Shown here piece by piece: positions 52,289-60,632 of a stretch of 62,489 nucleotides of DNA. A program made the translations under genes and the position numbers. Numbering within the stretch: position 1 is the stretch's first letter; the number at the start of each line of letters is the position of its first letter. The notes below the pieces were generated by a model. It ran no database searches, had not been told where the DNA came from, and worked only from the letters and a program-made list of their open reading frames with translations. The stretch is from Lachnospiraceae bacterium UBA7160 (GTDB taxonomy: Bacteria > Bacillota > Clostridia > Lachnospirales > Lachnospiraceae), in NCBI GenBank assembly GCA_002491565.1, contig DKWE01000015.1, positions 17,913-80,401 on the forward strand, read 5' to 3'.

Positions 52289-54052
52289 TTATTTCTCTTC
52301 TTTCAGGTCCAGCTTGATGTGCACGTCCGCAAGCTGTTTCGGGTCAACCTCGGAAGGTGCGCCCATCATGACATCCTGTGCGGTCTTGTTCATCGGGAAC
52401 GGGATGATCTCGCGGATGCTTTCTTCGCCCGCAAGCAGCATCACCATGCGGTCTACGCCGGGTGCGATACCTGCATGGGGCGGCGCTCCGTAGCAGAATG
52501 CATTGTACATAGCCGGGAATTTCGCTTTGACATCGTCTTCGCCCAGTCCAACGAGACGGAACGCCTCGACCATGATCTCCGGGTCGTGGTTCCGGACTGC
52601 GCCGGAGGAGAGCTCTACACCGTTGCAGACGAGGTCATACTGGTAGGCATAGATATCCAGCGGGTTCTTGTGCTCCAGTGCGTCGAGACCGCCCTGCGGC
52701 ATGGAGAACGGGTTGTGACAGAATTCGAGCTCGCCCGATTCCTCACCGATCTCATACATCGGGAAGTCCACGATCCAGCAGAATTCGTAGCAGTCCTTCT
52801 TCATGTGGCCTTCTGCCGCTGTGCCGAGATAGCGGCGCAGTACGCCGGCCGTCTTCTGAGCTGCCTGCTTTTTGCCTGCACATACGCCGACGAAATCGCC
52901 GGGCTTCAGGCCGAGTGCTTCCTTGACTGCGTCTGCGCGATCCTGCAGGAATTTCGCGATGCCGCCGGTGAGCGTACCATTTTCGTCTACCTTGAACCAA
53001 TATGCTTTGTTGCCTGCCTGTACCTCAACATCTGCCATCAGCTTGTCGATGACCTTGCGGGTCCCCTTGAAGCCGTCCACGGCGATTGCTTTGACGATAT
53101 TGCCCTCAAATGGACCGAAGCCGCAGTCTGCCATGCAGGCAGTCGCATCCTGCACGGTCAGGTCGATCCGCAGGTCCGGCTTGTCTGTGCCGTAAATCTC
53201 CATCGCATCGTTGTAGGAAATCCGGCGGAACGGGGCTTTCGATGCGGTCTTGTAGGTGCCGAACTTTTCAAATACCGGAGGAAGCACATCCTCGAGCACT
53301 GCGAAGACATCCTCCTGTGTCGCGAATGCCATTTCCATGTCGAGCTGGTAAAACTCACCCGGGGAACGGTCTGCACGTGCGTCCTCATCGCGGAAGCACG
53401 GAGCGATCTGGAAATAGCGGTCGAAGCCGGAGGTCATCAGCAGCTGCTTGAACTGCTGCGGAGCCTGCGGCAGCGCATAGAACTTGCCCGGGTGGTTCCG
53501 TGACGGCACAAGATAGTCACGTGCGCCCTCCGGAGAGGAGCAGGTGAGGATCGGGGTCGTGATTTCCAGGAAACCGTGTTCCATCATGCTTTTGCGCAGT
53601 TCCGCTACGACCTGGCAGCGCAGTACGATCTTTTCTTTGACAGCGGGATTGCGCAGGTCGAGATAGCGGTATCTGAGACGCGTATTTTCATCGGCTTCTT
53701 TGGAACGGTTGATTTCAAATGGAAGCTCATTGTAAATGCATTTTCCGAGGATCGCGATGCGGCTCGGCACGACCTCGATGTCGCCGGTCGGAAGATTCGG
53801 ATTCTTGCTGGAGCGCTCCCGTACAATACCGGTGACTGAGATGGTGGACTCGGTGTTGACACCGGAAATCTGCTCCATCATGTCCTCGGTCTCGATGACA
53901 ATCTGAGTTGTCCCGTAGAAGTCGCGCAGGATCAGGAAGCCGAGATTCTTGCTGACTCTTCGTAAATTTTCATACCAGCCGACAAGTGTGACTTCCTTCC
54001 CCGCATCTGCGAGGCGCAGCTCATTGCAGGTATGTGTTCTGGACTGTGTCAT
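52289..54052 (-). CDS. aspS: aspartyl-tRNA synthetase, bacterial type
   Basis: A 587-residue class II synthetase of full bacterial length with the GAD insertion domain. Landmarks are RTHTCNELRLADAGKEVTLVGW, RYRYLDLRNP, FLEITTPILTCSSPEGARDYLVPSR, motif 2 FQIAPCFRDEDARADRSPGEFYQLD and motif 3 GIAPGVDRMVMLLAGEESIREIIPFP. Start 54052 follows GAAGGATGG; an in-frame ATG at 54142 would add 30 residues not seen in the family. Its promoter lies at 54149-54177. Confidence 0.96.
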   Translation of the reverse strand: MTQSRTHTCNELRLADAGKEVTLVGWYENLRRVSKNLGFLILRDFYGTTQIVIETEDMMEQISGVNTESTISVTGIVRERSSKNPNLPTGDIEVVPSRIAILGKCIYNELPFEINRSKEADENTRLRYRYLDLRNPAVKEKIVLRCQVVAELRKSMMEHGFLEITTPILTCSSPEGARDYLVPSRNHPGKFYALPQAPQQFKQLLMTSGFDRYFQIAPCFRDEDARADRSPGEFYQLDMEMAFATQEDVFAVLEDVLPPVFEKFGTYKTASKAPFRRISYNDAMEIYGTDKPDLRIDLTVQDATACMADCGFGPFEGNIVKAIAVDGFKGTRKVIDKLMADVEVQAGNKAYWFKVDENGTLTGGIAKFLQDRADAVKEALGLKPGDFVGVCAGKKQAAQKTAGVLRRYLGTAAEGHMKKDCYEFCWIVDFPMYEIGEESGELEFCHNPFSMPQGGLDALEHKNPLDIYAYQYDLVCNGVELSSGAVRNHDPEIMVEAFRLVGLGEDDVKAKFPAMYNAFCYGAPPHAGIAPGVDRMVMLLAGEESIREIIPFPMNKTAQDVMMGAPSEVDPKQLADVHIKLDLKEEK

Positions 54053-54148
54053 AGGAATACCATCCTTCTTTATATTATAGTAGCTTTTCTGCAACTGTTC
54101 AGGAGCCAAAGAGAAGGCGCTGAACAGACACACTTTTTTCATGTCCCG

Positions 54149-54177
54149 ATTATACGCCGGTTCGTGGGCTTTGACAA
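54149..54177 (-). promoter_or_regulatory. sigma-A promoter of aspS
   Basis: Minus strand: TTGTCA (54177-54172), 17 bases, TATAAT (54154-54149). The leader is about 90 bases. Confidence 0.7.
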
Positions 54178-54204
54178 GTGTTAGATTTTACGGGCTTTTT
54201 TTTA

Positions 54205-54233
54205 TTTACGAAAGGGGAAGGAGCGTGTATAAT
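54205..54233 (+). promoter_or_regulatory. promoter of the barnase-barstar pair
   Basis: TTTACG at 54205-54210, 17 bases, TATAAT at 54228-54233. The -35 box is weak, the -10 perfect. Confidence 0.55.
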
Positions 54234-54301
54234 GATCTGCGAAGGAACTTACATAAAGTAAAAAGCGGTAAGAGATGCAAAAAGAGAAAGGGATGGGCAG
54301 G

Positions 54302-54946
54302 ATGAAGGAACTAAGGAGAAAGAGGAGCTGGCTTAGACCGCTGCTTGCGGTATTGATGGTGTTGCTGGTAGCGTGTGGGTGTGCGGGCTGCGGGATGCTG
54401 TATGCAAACTACACGGTTGAGAATGAAAAGGTGACTCGTGAGGAGGCTGTCACGCAGCAGGAGCAGGCTGGCAGTACGGGAACAGGTTCCCGGCAGCAGG
54501 AGCAGGCCGACAGTGCGGGTACAAGTTCCCGGCAGCAGGAGACAGACGAGAAACGGGAGCCAGATGCAAAGAATGCAGATGGAGATGCGGCACTTGTCGA
54601 GGAGGCAGGCGAATACACTTCGAAGGAGGAGGTCGCAGCTTACCTGCATTTATTCGGGCATCTTCCAGACAATTTTATCACAAAGAAGGAAGCCAAAAAG
54701 CTTGGCTGGGTAAGCAGCGAGGGAAATCTGTGGGAGGTTGCGCCGGGAAAGAGCATTGGCGGCGACTATTTTGGAAACTACGAGGGACTGCTGCCAGAGA
54801 AGAATGGCAGGGAATATCACGAGTGTGATATTGACAGCGATGGCAGCTACCGCGGTGCGAAACGCATTATTTTCTCAGACGATGGGCTGATCTATTACAC
54901 GGAGGATCATTATGAATCCTTTGAACTGCTTTACGGGGAGGAATAG
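54302..54946 (+). CDS. barnase-like ribonuclease with lipoprotein signal
   Basis: A 214-residue protein. The N-terminus (KELRRKRSWLRPLLAVLMVLL) with LVAC or CAGC forms a lipoprotein-type signal. A hydrophilic linker holding a 39-bp repeat follows. The last 105 residues are a microbial ribonuclease of the barnase family: VAAYLHLFGHLPDNFITKKEAKKLGW, GNLWEVAPGKSIGGDYFGNYEG, EYHECDIDSDGSYRGAKRIIFS, LIYYTEDHYESFELL. The residues matching barnase Lys27, Glu73, Arg83, Arg87 and His102 are all kept, so catalysis is expected. Starts at 54275 and 54293 are alternatives. Surface-anchored or secreted RNase; role in competition or RNA scavenging is inference. Confidence 0.85.
   Translation: MKELRRKRSWLRPLLAVLMVLLVACGCAGCGMLYANYTVENEKVTREEAVTQQEQAGSTGTGSRQQEQADSAGTSSRQQETDEKREPDAKNADGDAALVEEAGEYTSKEEVAAYLHLFGHLPDNFITKKEAKKLGWVSSEGNLWEVAPGKSIGGDYFGNYEGLLPEKNGREYHECDIDSDGSYRGAKRIIFSDDGLIYYTEDHYESFELLYGEE
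54454..54543 (+). repeat. 39-bp in-frame repeat in the barnase linker
   Basis: Units start at 54454, 54493 and 54532 (last partial) and encode QQEQAGSTGTGSR-type 13-residue units. Confidence 0.8.
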
Positions 54947-54960
54947 GCGGCCGGAAAGGA

Positions 54961-55233
54961 ATGAGTCACGAGATGGAAATTCAATTGGATGCTCGTCACC
55001 TGGCGGAACGCAGGGAAGCGCATGCATATTTGCAGAGTATGCTCTCGCTGCCGGATTACTATGGGAAAAATCTGGATGCTCTGTACGACTGCTTATCGGA
55101 GCAGACGGATCTGAGTCTGGTGCTGCTGCATGGCCGGGAAGCAGAGCAGATGGGGAATTATTATAAAAAGCTGCGCCGCGTGCTGGCGGATGCTGCGGAG
55201 GATAATCCGGGGCTTACCGTCGAAGAGAGATGA
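54961..55233 (+). CDS. barstar-like ribonuclease inhibitor
   Basis: A 90-residue cytoplasmic protein of the barstar family. LPDYYGKNLDALYDCL matches the barnase-binding helix of barstar, keeping the Tyr29, Asp35 and Asp39 equivalents, with Trp38 replaced by Tyr. It begins 14 bases after the RNase gene, so expression of toxin and inhibitor is linked. ATG 54973 is an alternative start with better spacing from GGAAAGGA. The C-terminal end is shorter in hydrophobic content than in barstar but the fold length fits. Confidence 0.85.
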   Translation: MSHEMEIQLDARHLAERREAHAYLQSMLSLPDYYGKNLDALYDCLSEQTDLSLVLLHGREAEQMGNYYKKLRRVLADAAEDNPGLTVEER

Positions 55234-55252
55234 GGAGATAGGAGGATTTATT

Positions 55253-56185
55253 ATGGGAAAAATTTACGGTAGTGTTTCAGAATTGATAGGACATACGCCG
55301 CTTGTAGAGGTACAGCGGATCGAGGCACAGGAGCACCTGTCCGCGCGGCTTCTTGTGAAGCTGGAATATCTGAATCCGGCGGGAAGTGTCAAGGATCGGA
55401 TTGCGAAGGGGATGATTGCGGATGCCAGAGCGCGCGGGATCTTAAAAAAGGGAGCGACGATCATCGAGCCGACCTCCGGAAATACTGGTATCGGACTTGC
55501 GTCAATTGCAGCTGCAGAGGGCTATCAGGTGATCCTTACGATGCCGGAGACGATGAGCGTGGAGCGCCAGAACATTCTGAAAGCGTATGGCGCAAAGGTG
55601 GTGCTGACGGACGGTGCGAAGGGCATGGCAGGTGCCATCCAGAAAGCGGAGGAGCTCGCGGCGGAGATTCCGGGCAGCTTTATCGCTGGACAATTTGAGA
55701 ACCCTGCGAATCCGAGGACCCATATGGAGACGACAGGACCAGAGATCTGGGAGGACACAGACGGAGCAGTCGATGTGTTTGTCGCTGGCGTTGGGTCAGG
55801 TGGTACAATTTCCGGCGTCGGCGGCTATCTGAAAAAGAAAAAGCCGAATGTGCGCGTCATTGCAGTAGAGCCCGCTTCCTCGCCGGTGCTCTTAGGCGGA
55901 AAGGCCGGGGCGCATCAGCTGCAGGGGATTGGCGCAGGCTTTGTGCCAAAAGCGCTGGATACGGAACTATACGATGAGATTTTTCCGATAGAAAATGAGG
56001 ATGCATTTGCAGCATCGAAGCTGCTCGCGAAAAAGGAAGGGCTGCTGACCGGCATTTCCTCCGGCGCAGCTCTGCACGCAGCGATTCAGCTGGCAAAGCG
56101 CCCGGAGTATCAGGGAAAAACGATCGTGGCGCTGCTTCCGGATTCCGGTGACAGGTATTATTCTACTCCGCTGTTTCAGGAATGA
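55253..56185 (+). CDS. cysK: cysteine synthase A
   Basis: A 310-residue PLP enzyme joining O-acetylserine and sulfide. SVSELIGHTPLVEVQ, the PLP Lys in LNPAGSVKDRIAKGM, PTSGNTGIGLASIAA, the phosphate loop GVGSGGTISGVGGYLK and GISSGAAL are canonical. ATG 55253 has ATAGGAGGA before it. It is 19 bases after barstar; sharing a transcript with it is possible. A LysR gene follows. Confidence 0.95.
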   Translation: MGKIYGSVSELIGHTPLVEVQRIEAQEHLSARLLVKLEYLNPAGSVKDRIAKGMIADARARGILKKGATIIEPTSGNTGIGLASIAAAEGYQVILTMPETMSVERQNILKAYGAKVVLTDGAKGMAGAIQKAEELAAEIPGSFIAGQFENPANPRTHMETTGPEIWEDTDGAVDVFVAGVGSGGTISGVGGYLKKKKPNVRVIAVEPASSPVLLGGKAGAHQLQGIGAGFVPKALDTELYDEIFPIENEDAFAASKLLAKKEGLLTGISSGAALHAAIQLAKRPEYQGKTIVALLPDSGDRYYSTPLFQE

Positions 56186-56286
56186 TTGATTCCTGTGAGG
56201 GTAGCTGCTTGTGAAAGCAGGAAATGATAGTGGCGGCATGGTTGGATGAGGTAGGAACATAGTTTGATGGAAGGATGGAGGATACT

Positions 56287-57195
56287 ATGACGCTGCAGCA
56301 GCTGCGCTATGTGACGGCGGTCGCGGATAGTGGTTCGATGAATGAGGCGGCCAAGACACTGTATGTTTCGCAGCCGAGCCTTTCCGGCGCGGTGAAGGAG
56401 CTTGAGAACGAGATTGGATTTGAGATTTTCAAGAGGACGAACAAGGGCGTGCTTCTGACACCGGACGGAGAGGAGTTCCTCGGTTATGCGCGCCAGATGC
56501 TGAATCAGTATCAGCTCATGGAGGACCGCTTTATCCTTCGCACCAGAGTCCGGAAAAAATTCAGTGTCTCCATGCAGCACTACACGTTCGCAGTGAAAGC
56601 ATTTGTGGAGCTGGTGAAACAGTACGGCATGGATGAATACGAGTTCGCCGCCTATGAGACAAAGACCGGCGAGGTCATCTCGAATGTGCGGAATTTCCGC
56701 AGTGAGGTCGGTGTCCTGTATGAAAATGAGTTTAACCGCCAGGCGATGAATAAGCTGCTGCGGGAGAACAATCTGGAGTTTCACGCGCTGTTCACCTGCG
56801 GCGTGTATGCTTATCTGTGGAAGGATCATCCGCTTGCGGAAAAGGAGCAGGTCAGCATGGAGGATCTGGCGGAGTATCCCTGCCTGACATTTGACCAGGG
56901 AGATACCCCTTCCTTTTTCCTGGCGGAAGAGGTGATGAGTACCTACGATTACAAGCGAGTGATCCGGGCGAATGACCGCGCAACGGTGCTGAATCTGATG
57001 GTAGGCTTAAATGGCTACACGCTTTGCTGCGGCATTATCTGCGAGGAGCTGAACGGGAGTGATTACCGCGCCGTTCCTCTGGTGGAACAGGAGTGCATGG
57101 AGATCGGCTATATCAAGCGCAGCGGAATGGCGCTTGGGCCTCTTGCCGCCCGGTATATCGAGGAGCTGCGCAAGTATGAGACCTTGGTATACTGA
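56287..57195 (+). CDS. LysR-type transcriptional regulator
   Basis: A 302-residue regulator. The winged helix is MTLQQLRYVTAVADSGSMNE, AAKTLYVSQPSLSGAVKELE, FEIFKRTNKGVLLTPDG. The effector domain follows from about residue 90. Adjacent to cysK on the same strand, so a sulfur/cysteine regulator similar to CysL or CmbR is a reasonable guess, not shown by the sequence. ATG 56287 has GGAGG at 56276-56280. Confidence 0.9.
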   Translation: MTLQQLRYVTAVADSGSMNEAAKTLYVSQPSLSGAVKELENEIGFEIFKRTNKGVLLTPDGEEFLGYARQMLNQYQLMEDRFILRTRVRKKFSVSMQHYTFAVKAFVELVKQYGMDEYEFAAYETKTGEVISNVRNFRSEVGVLYENEFNRQAMNKLLRENNLEFHALFTCGVYAYLWKDHPLAEKEQVSMEDLAEYPCLTFDQGDTPSFFLAEEVMSTYDYKRVIRANDRATVLNLMVGLNGYTLCCGIICEELNGSDYRAVPLVEQECMEIGYIKRSGMALGPLAARYIEELRKYETLVY

Positions 57196-57546
57196 CTTAC
57201 ACTCCAAATGTATTTTGAAGCTGCCCCGGGATAGTAAATGTGTGAACAGGATTTGTAAGATCAACAGATGCGGAGCCTGGCATGCAATGCTCACAACGAA
57301 AAGTTTCGTTGAATATGAATAAAACATAAATGCCAGAGCTCTAATTTATTGTAAAAAAATCCCAGTATTTCTAAAAAAAGTATTGAAAAATTATAAAAAA
57401 ATCATATAATAAGACCAGAAGAAACCATATTATTACGGTTTGCAGAATCCTGTTCCTGTCTCATCAGCTGTTACTGCCTGCAGTGACCGCCGTTTTGTAA
57501 ATCGGCCAGGATCCCGCGGACCACTATTACAAAAGGAGGTTTTTGT
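57196..57546. other. intergenic region and leader of cstA
   Basis: 351 bases. The promoter is TTGAAA at 57383-57388, 16-base spacer, TATAAT at 57405-57410. The 120-base leader after it contains no riboswitch I recognise. AAAGGAGG at 57533-57540 is the cstA ribosome site. No gene is seen. Confidence 0.6.
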
Positions 57547-58983
57547 ATGGTTAGCTTTTTTATCTGTCTGGCGCTGCTGATTGGCGGCTATTTTGTCTAT
57601 GGCAAGGTTGTGGAGAACACCTTTGCACCGGATGACCGGGAGACTCCGGCAGTCCGGATCAACGATGGCGTAGACTACGTTGTCATGCCGTTGTGGAAGC
57701 TGTTCCTGGTGCAGCTGCTGAATATCGCAGGCCTCGGCCCGATCTTCGGAGCTCTGCAGGGCGCTTTGTGGGGACCGGTTGTATTCCTGTGGATTACATT
57801 CGGTACGATCTTTGCAGGGGCAGTACATGACTACTTTTCCGGTATGCTTTCCGAGCGTAACGAAGGTGCGTCCATCTCTGAGGTGTGCGGCATCTACCTC
57901 GGCGGCCTGATGAAGAATGTCATGCGTGTCTTCAGCGTGGTGCTTCTGATTATGGTAGGTACTGTTTTCGCAGTCGGACCGGCAGGTCTGATCGTGAAGC
58001 TGTTCCAGGAGGGTGGAGTTACCGGTGTGCTCGCAAATACCGAGTTCTGGCTGTGGATTATCCTGGCTTACTACTTTGTAGCGACATTCCTTTCCATCGA
58101 CAAGATCATCGGCCGGATTTACCCGCTGTTCGGCATCTGCCTGATCGTCATGGCAATCGGCGTTATCTTCGGCGTATTCACGCACTCTGAGTTCGTGATC
58201 CCGGAGATCTGGTCGAACTTCAGCAATATGCATCCGAAGGGAACACCGGTATGGAGCTTCATGTTCATCACCGTTGCCTGCGGTGCAATATCTGGTTTCC
58301 ACTCCACGCAGTCTCCGCTGATGGCGCGCTGCATGAAGTCGGAGCATCAGGGACATACCGTATTTTACGGAGCTATGGTAGCAGAGGGTATCATCGCACT
58401 GATCTGGGCAGCAGCCGGCTGCGCGCTGTATGAGGTCAAGGACGGCCTGAGCGTTGGCCTGCAGGAAGCACTTGCTGGCGGACAGTCAGCGGCGATCTAT
58501 GATGTATGTTCCCGTACCATGGGCGGCGTCGGCATCGCGCTTGCTATGGTAGGCGTTATTGTCTGCCCGATTACTTCCGGTGATACTGCATTCAGAAGCG
58601 CACGTCTGGTGGTTGCTGACTGGTTCAAGATTGACCAGAATGACCTCAAGAAGCGTCTGGTGCTCTGCGTTCCGCTGCTTGCAATCGGCGCAGTGGTCGG
58701 ACATCTGGATTATTCCATAGTATGGAGATACTTCAGCTGGACGAATCAGACCCTGGCTATGATCGTACTTTGGACGGCCAGCATGTATCTGTTTCGCGAG
58801 AAGAAGAATTATTGGATCACAGCGGTTCCGGCTACCTTCATGAGTGCTGTTTCCATGACCTACTTCTTCTGCGCACCAGAGTGCCTGAACCTTAGCACAG
58901 CAATCGCATACCCGGTAGGTCTGGTACTTGCGGCTCTGTTCTTTGGTATCTTCTTCTACGCGACAAGGAAGGACGCAAAATAA
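57547..58983 (+). CDS. cstA: CstA-family pyruvate/peptide transporter
   Basis: A 478-residue membrane protein with about 12 hydrophobic helices, shorter than E. coli CstA (about 700). VSFFICLALLIGGYFVYGKVVE, LLNIAGLGPIFGALQGALWGP, GAVHDYFSGMLSERNEGASI, SGFHSTQSPLMARCMKSE and ITSGDTAFRSARLVVADWF are family signatures. Short CstA proteins of this type occur in many Clostridia. Codon use is that of a highly expressed gene. Family knowledge supports pyruvate or peptide uptake; the substrate here is inferred. Confidence 0.92.
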   Translation: MVSFFICLALLIGGYFVYGKVVENTFAPDDRETPAVRINDGVDYVVMPLWKLFLVQLLNIAGLGPIFGALQGALWGPVVFLWITFGTIFAGAVHDYFSGMLSERNEGASISEVCGIYLGGLMKNVMRVFSVVLLIMVGTVFAVGPAGLIVKLFQEGGVTGVLANTEFWLWIILAYYFVATFLSIDKIIGRIYPLFGICLIVMAIGVIFGVFTHSEFVIPEIWSNFSNMHPKGTPVWSFMFITVACGAISGFHSTQSPLMARCMKSEHQGHTVFYGAMVAEGIIALIWAAAGCALYEVKDGLSVGLQEALAGGQSAAIYDVCSRTMGGVGIALAMVGVIVCPITSGDTAFRSARLVVADWFKIDQNDLKKRLVLCVPLLAIGAVVGHLDYSIVWRYFSWTNQTLAMIVLWTASMYLFREKKNYWITAVPATFMSAVSMTYFFCAPECLNLSTAIAYPVGLVLAALFFGIFFYATRKDAK

Positions 58984-58991
58984 AGCGATCT

Positions 58992-59999
58992 ATGATTTTT
59001 AAACCAAAGCAATTAGGAAAAGAAGCGATCTCTGCAGAGGCGCTGGCCGAGGACAAAAAGAGCTGCCGTCGGTTCGGCCCCTGCGGAGTTGGGAAAAAAG
59101 CGATTTATCTGAACAGCTTCTACATTGAACGGCATTATTACCTCCCGCTTGACTCGGTGACACGGGTATTCAAGCGGGTGGCGATGAGCAAGGGCGGGTT
59201 TTCCGGAAAGGGGGCTTTTGCCACGATGCCGTATCTGGTCGTAGAATACGACGGGGGCAAGCAGAAGCAGTGCAATTTTAAATATGAGGAGCAGGTCGAT
59301 CAGCTTCTTGCCTATGTGAAGTCGATGTATCCGCGGATCCGTATCCATAGTGCGGAAGCGGAGAAACGCCTTGCGGAGAAAGAACGTGCGCGCGCCCAGA
59401 AGCGGGCGGTCCGGATTTCAGATGAGGCGAAACAGGCGGTACGGGAGCTCGAATCGGCATCCTCGTATCTGGAAAAGAGACCGTCGCTGCATCTGGAGCT
59501 GAGCGCGGCTGCGAAGAAAAAGCGGACGTATGACCGGAGCAATCCTGCATACAAATGGGTGGCGTTCTTTATTACTTTGCTGGGGATCGCAGCGCTGGTG
59601 TATGGAATCTACGCAGTTGTGACACATGCAGGGATGGCGTTGTACTTTCTGCTGTTTGGTCTGGCTGTGCTGTTCCTTTTTTCCAGTGCCAACGTGCTCC
59701 CGACTGCCAAGAATAACAGGCGGGCAATCGAAAAGCGTCTGCGTGAGGCGGTCGAAGCAATGGAGCAGTACGTCAGCCGGATGTCAGAGTTTCCGGTTCC
59801 GGCGCGGTATGCGCACCCTGTGGTGTTAAAGCGCATGGAAGACATTCTTCTTGAGGGCAGAGCACAGACCGTGGATCAGGCATTCGAGCTTCTGAAGTCG
59901 GACCTGAAGGCACTGAATTCTTCTGTGACCGTTGAACAAGAGGAGTACGACGAGATCATGGCGATCAAGCCGATGTTTCTTGTCATGGATTATCAGTGA
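58992..59999 (+). CDS. unknown membrane protein following cstA
   Basis: A 335-residue protein I do not recognise. Residues 1-115 are soluble and may be a PH-like or signal-reading domain (RFGPCGVGKKAIYLNSFYIERHYYLP, YLVVEYDGG). Residues 115-180 are charged and helical. Two adjacent hydrophobic helices lie near residues 190-235 (AFFITLLGIAALVYGIYAVV and MALYFLLFGLAVLFLFSSAN). The C-terminal 95 residues are charged helices. ATG 58992 comes 8 bases after the cstA stop with only a weak upstream AAGGA, so translation is likely coupled to cstA. A role in CstA function is only suggested by the position. Confidence 0.75.
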   Translation: MIFKPKQLGKEAISAEALAEDKKSCRRFGPCGVGKKAIYLNSFYIERHYYLPLDSVTRVFKRVAMSKGGFSGKGAFATMPYLVVEYDGGKQKQCNFKYEEQVDQLLAYVKSMYPRIRIHSAEAEKRLAEKERARAQKRAVRISDEAKQAVRELESASSYLEKRPSLHLELSAAAKKKRTYDRSNPAYKWVAFFITLLGIAALVYGIYAVVTHAGMALYFLLFGLAVLFLFSSANVLPTAKNNRRAIEKRLREAVEAMEQYVSRMSEFPVPARYAHPVVLKRMEDILLEGRAQTVDQAFELLKSDLKALNSSVTVEQEEYDEIMAIKPMFLVMDYQ

Positions 60000-60045
60000 C
60001 CGATCCGAACCGGCGTATCAATTAACAATTACAACAATTACAATG

Positions 60046-60090
60046 AGTAAGCCGCCTGGCTGAACAGAGTGCAGGGTGGCTTACTTTTTT
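60046..60090 (+). terminator. intrinsic terminator
   Basis: AGTAAGCC at 60046-60053 and GGCTTACT at 60078-60085 with T-run 60085-60090. Ends the cstA unit. Confidence 0.85.
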
Positions 60091-60125
60091 GATCCGGAAT
60101 TTCAACGATCAGAATCAAAATTTTC

Positions 60126-60154
60126 TTGCATAATCTATATCCGGATGGTATAAT
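60126..60154 (+). promoter_or_regulatory. sigma-A promoter of the FMN riboswitch
   Basis: TTGCAT at 60126-60131, 17-base spacer, TATAAT at 60149-60154. Confidence 0.75.
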
Positions 60155-60171
60155 ACACCCGTAAATCGAAA

Positions 60172-60406
60172 AGATCTTCGGGGCGGGGTGAGATTCCCCA
60201 CCGGCGGTAGAGTCCGCGACCCGCGCAAGCGGCTGATCCGGTGACACGACAGTGAATTCCGGAACCGACAGTATAGTCTGGATGGTAGAAGAAAGCAGTG
60301 TAGTAACTGTTTCGGTATGAGACAGAGATACAATGTATTCATGCTGGCACAACAGCCGCCCTGAAGTGGCATCCTTTTGCAGGATTCCATAGACAGGCGG
60401 CTTTTT
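60172..60406 (+). promoter_or_regulatory. FMN riboswitch with terminator, controlling ribU
   Basis: The RFN aptamer starts AGATCTTCGGGGCGGGGTGA, continues GATTCCCCACCGGCGGT and ends near GATGGTAGAAGA (60281-60292). The terminator stem is AGCCGCC at 60354-60360 with GGCGGCT at 60396-60402 and a T-run. FMN binding would stop transcription before the riboflavin transporter. The 225 bases between the terminator and ribU show nothing more. Confidence 0.93.
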
Positions 60407-60632
60407 ATGTTGCTGGAAGCTCTGGCTTCTGTGACATGAACGACTCTGTGTACTGCTGCAGCAACTGAAGGCTTTTCCGGATATCACGTTATCACAGCCA
60501 GAGTCCGTCGTTCCTTTATAAGTGTATCGGTGAGCTTTGCCGGATCAAGATGGCTGGCGCACCAGGAATGCGATTGGGCCCCTGAGCTGTAATAACAGAT
60601 TTTTATCAACACAGGAAAAGGAGAATGGAACA

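Noticed and set aside
54311..54649. Minus-strand frames opposite the barnase gene
   Set aside because: Shadows of the repeat-containing linker; the barnase domain on the plus strand explains the region.
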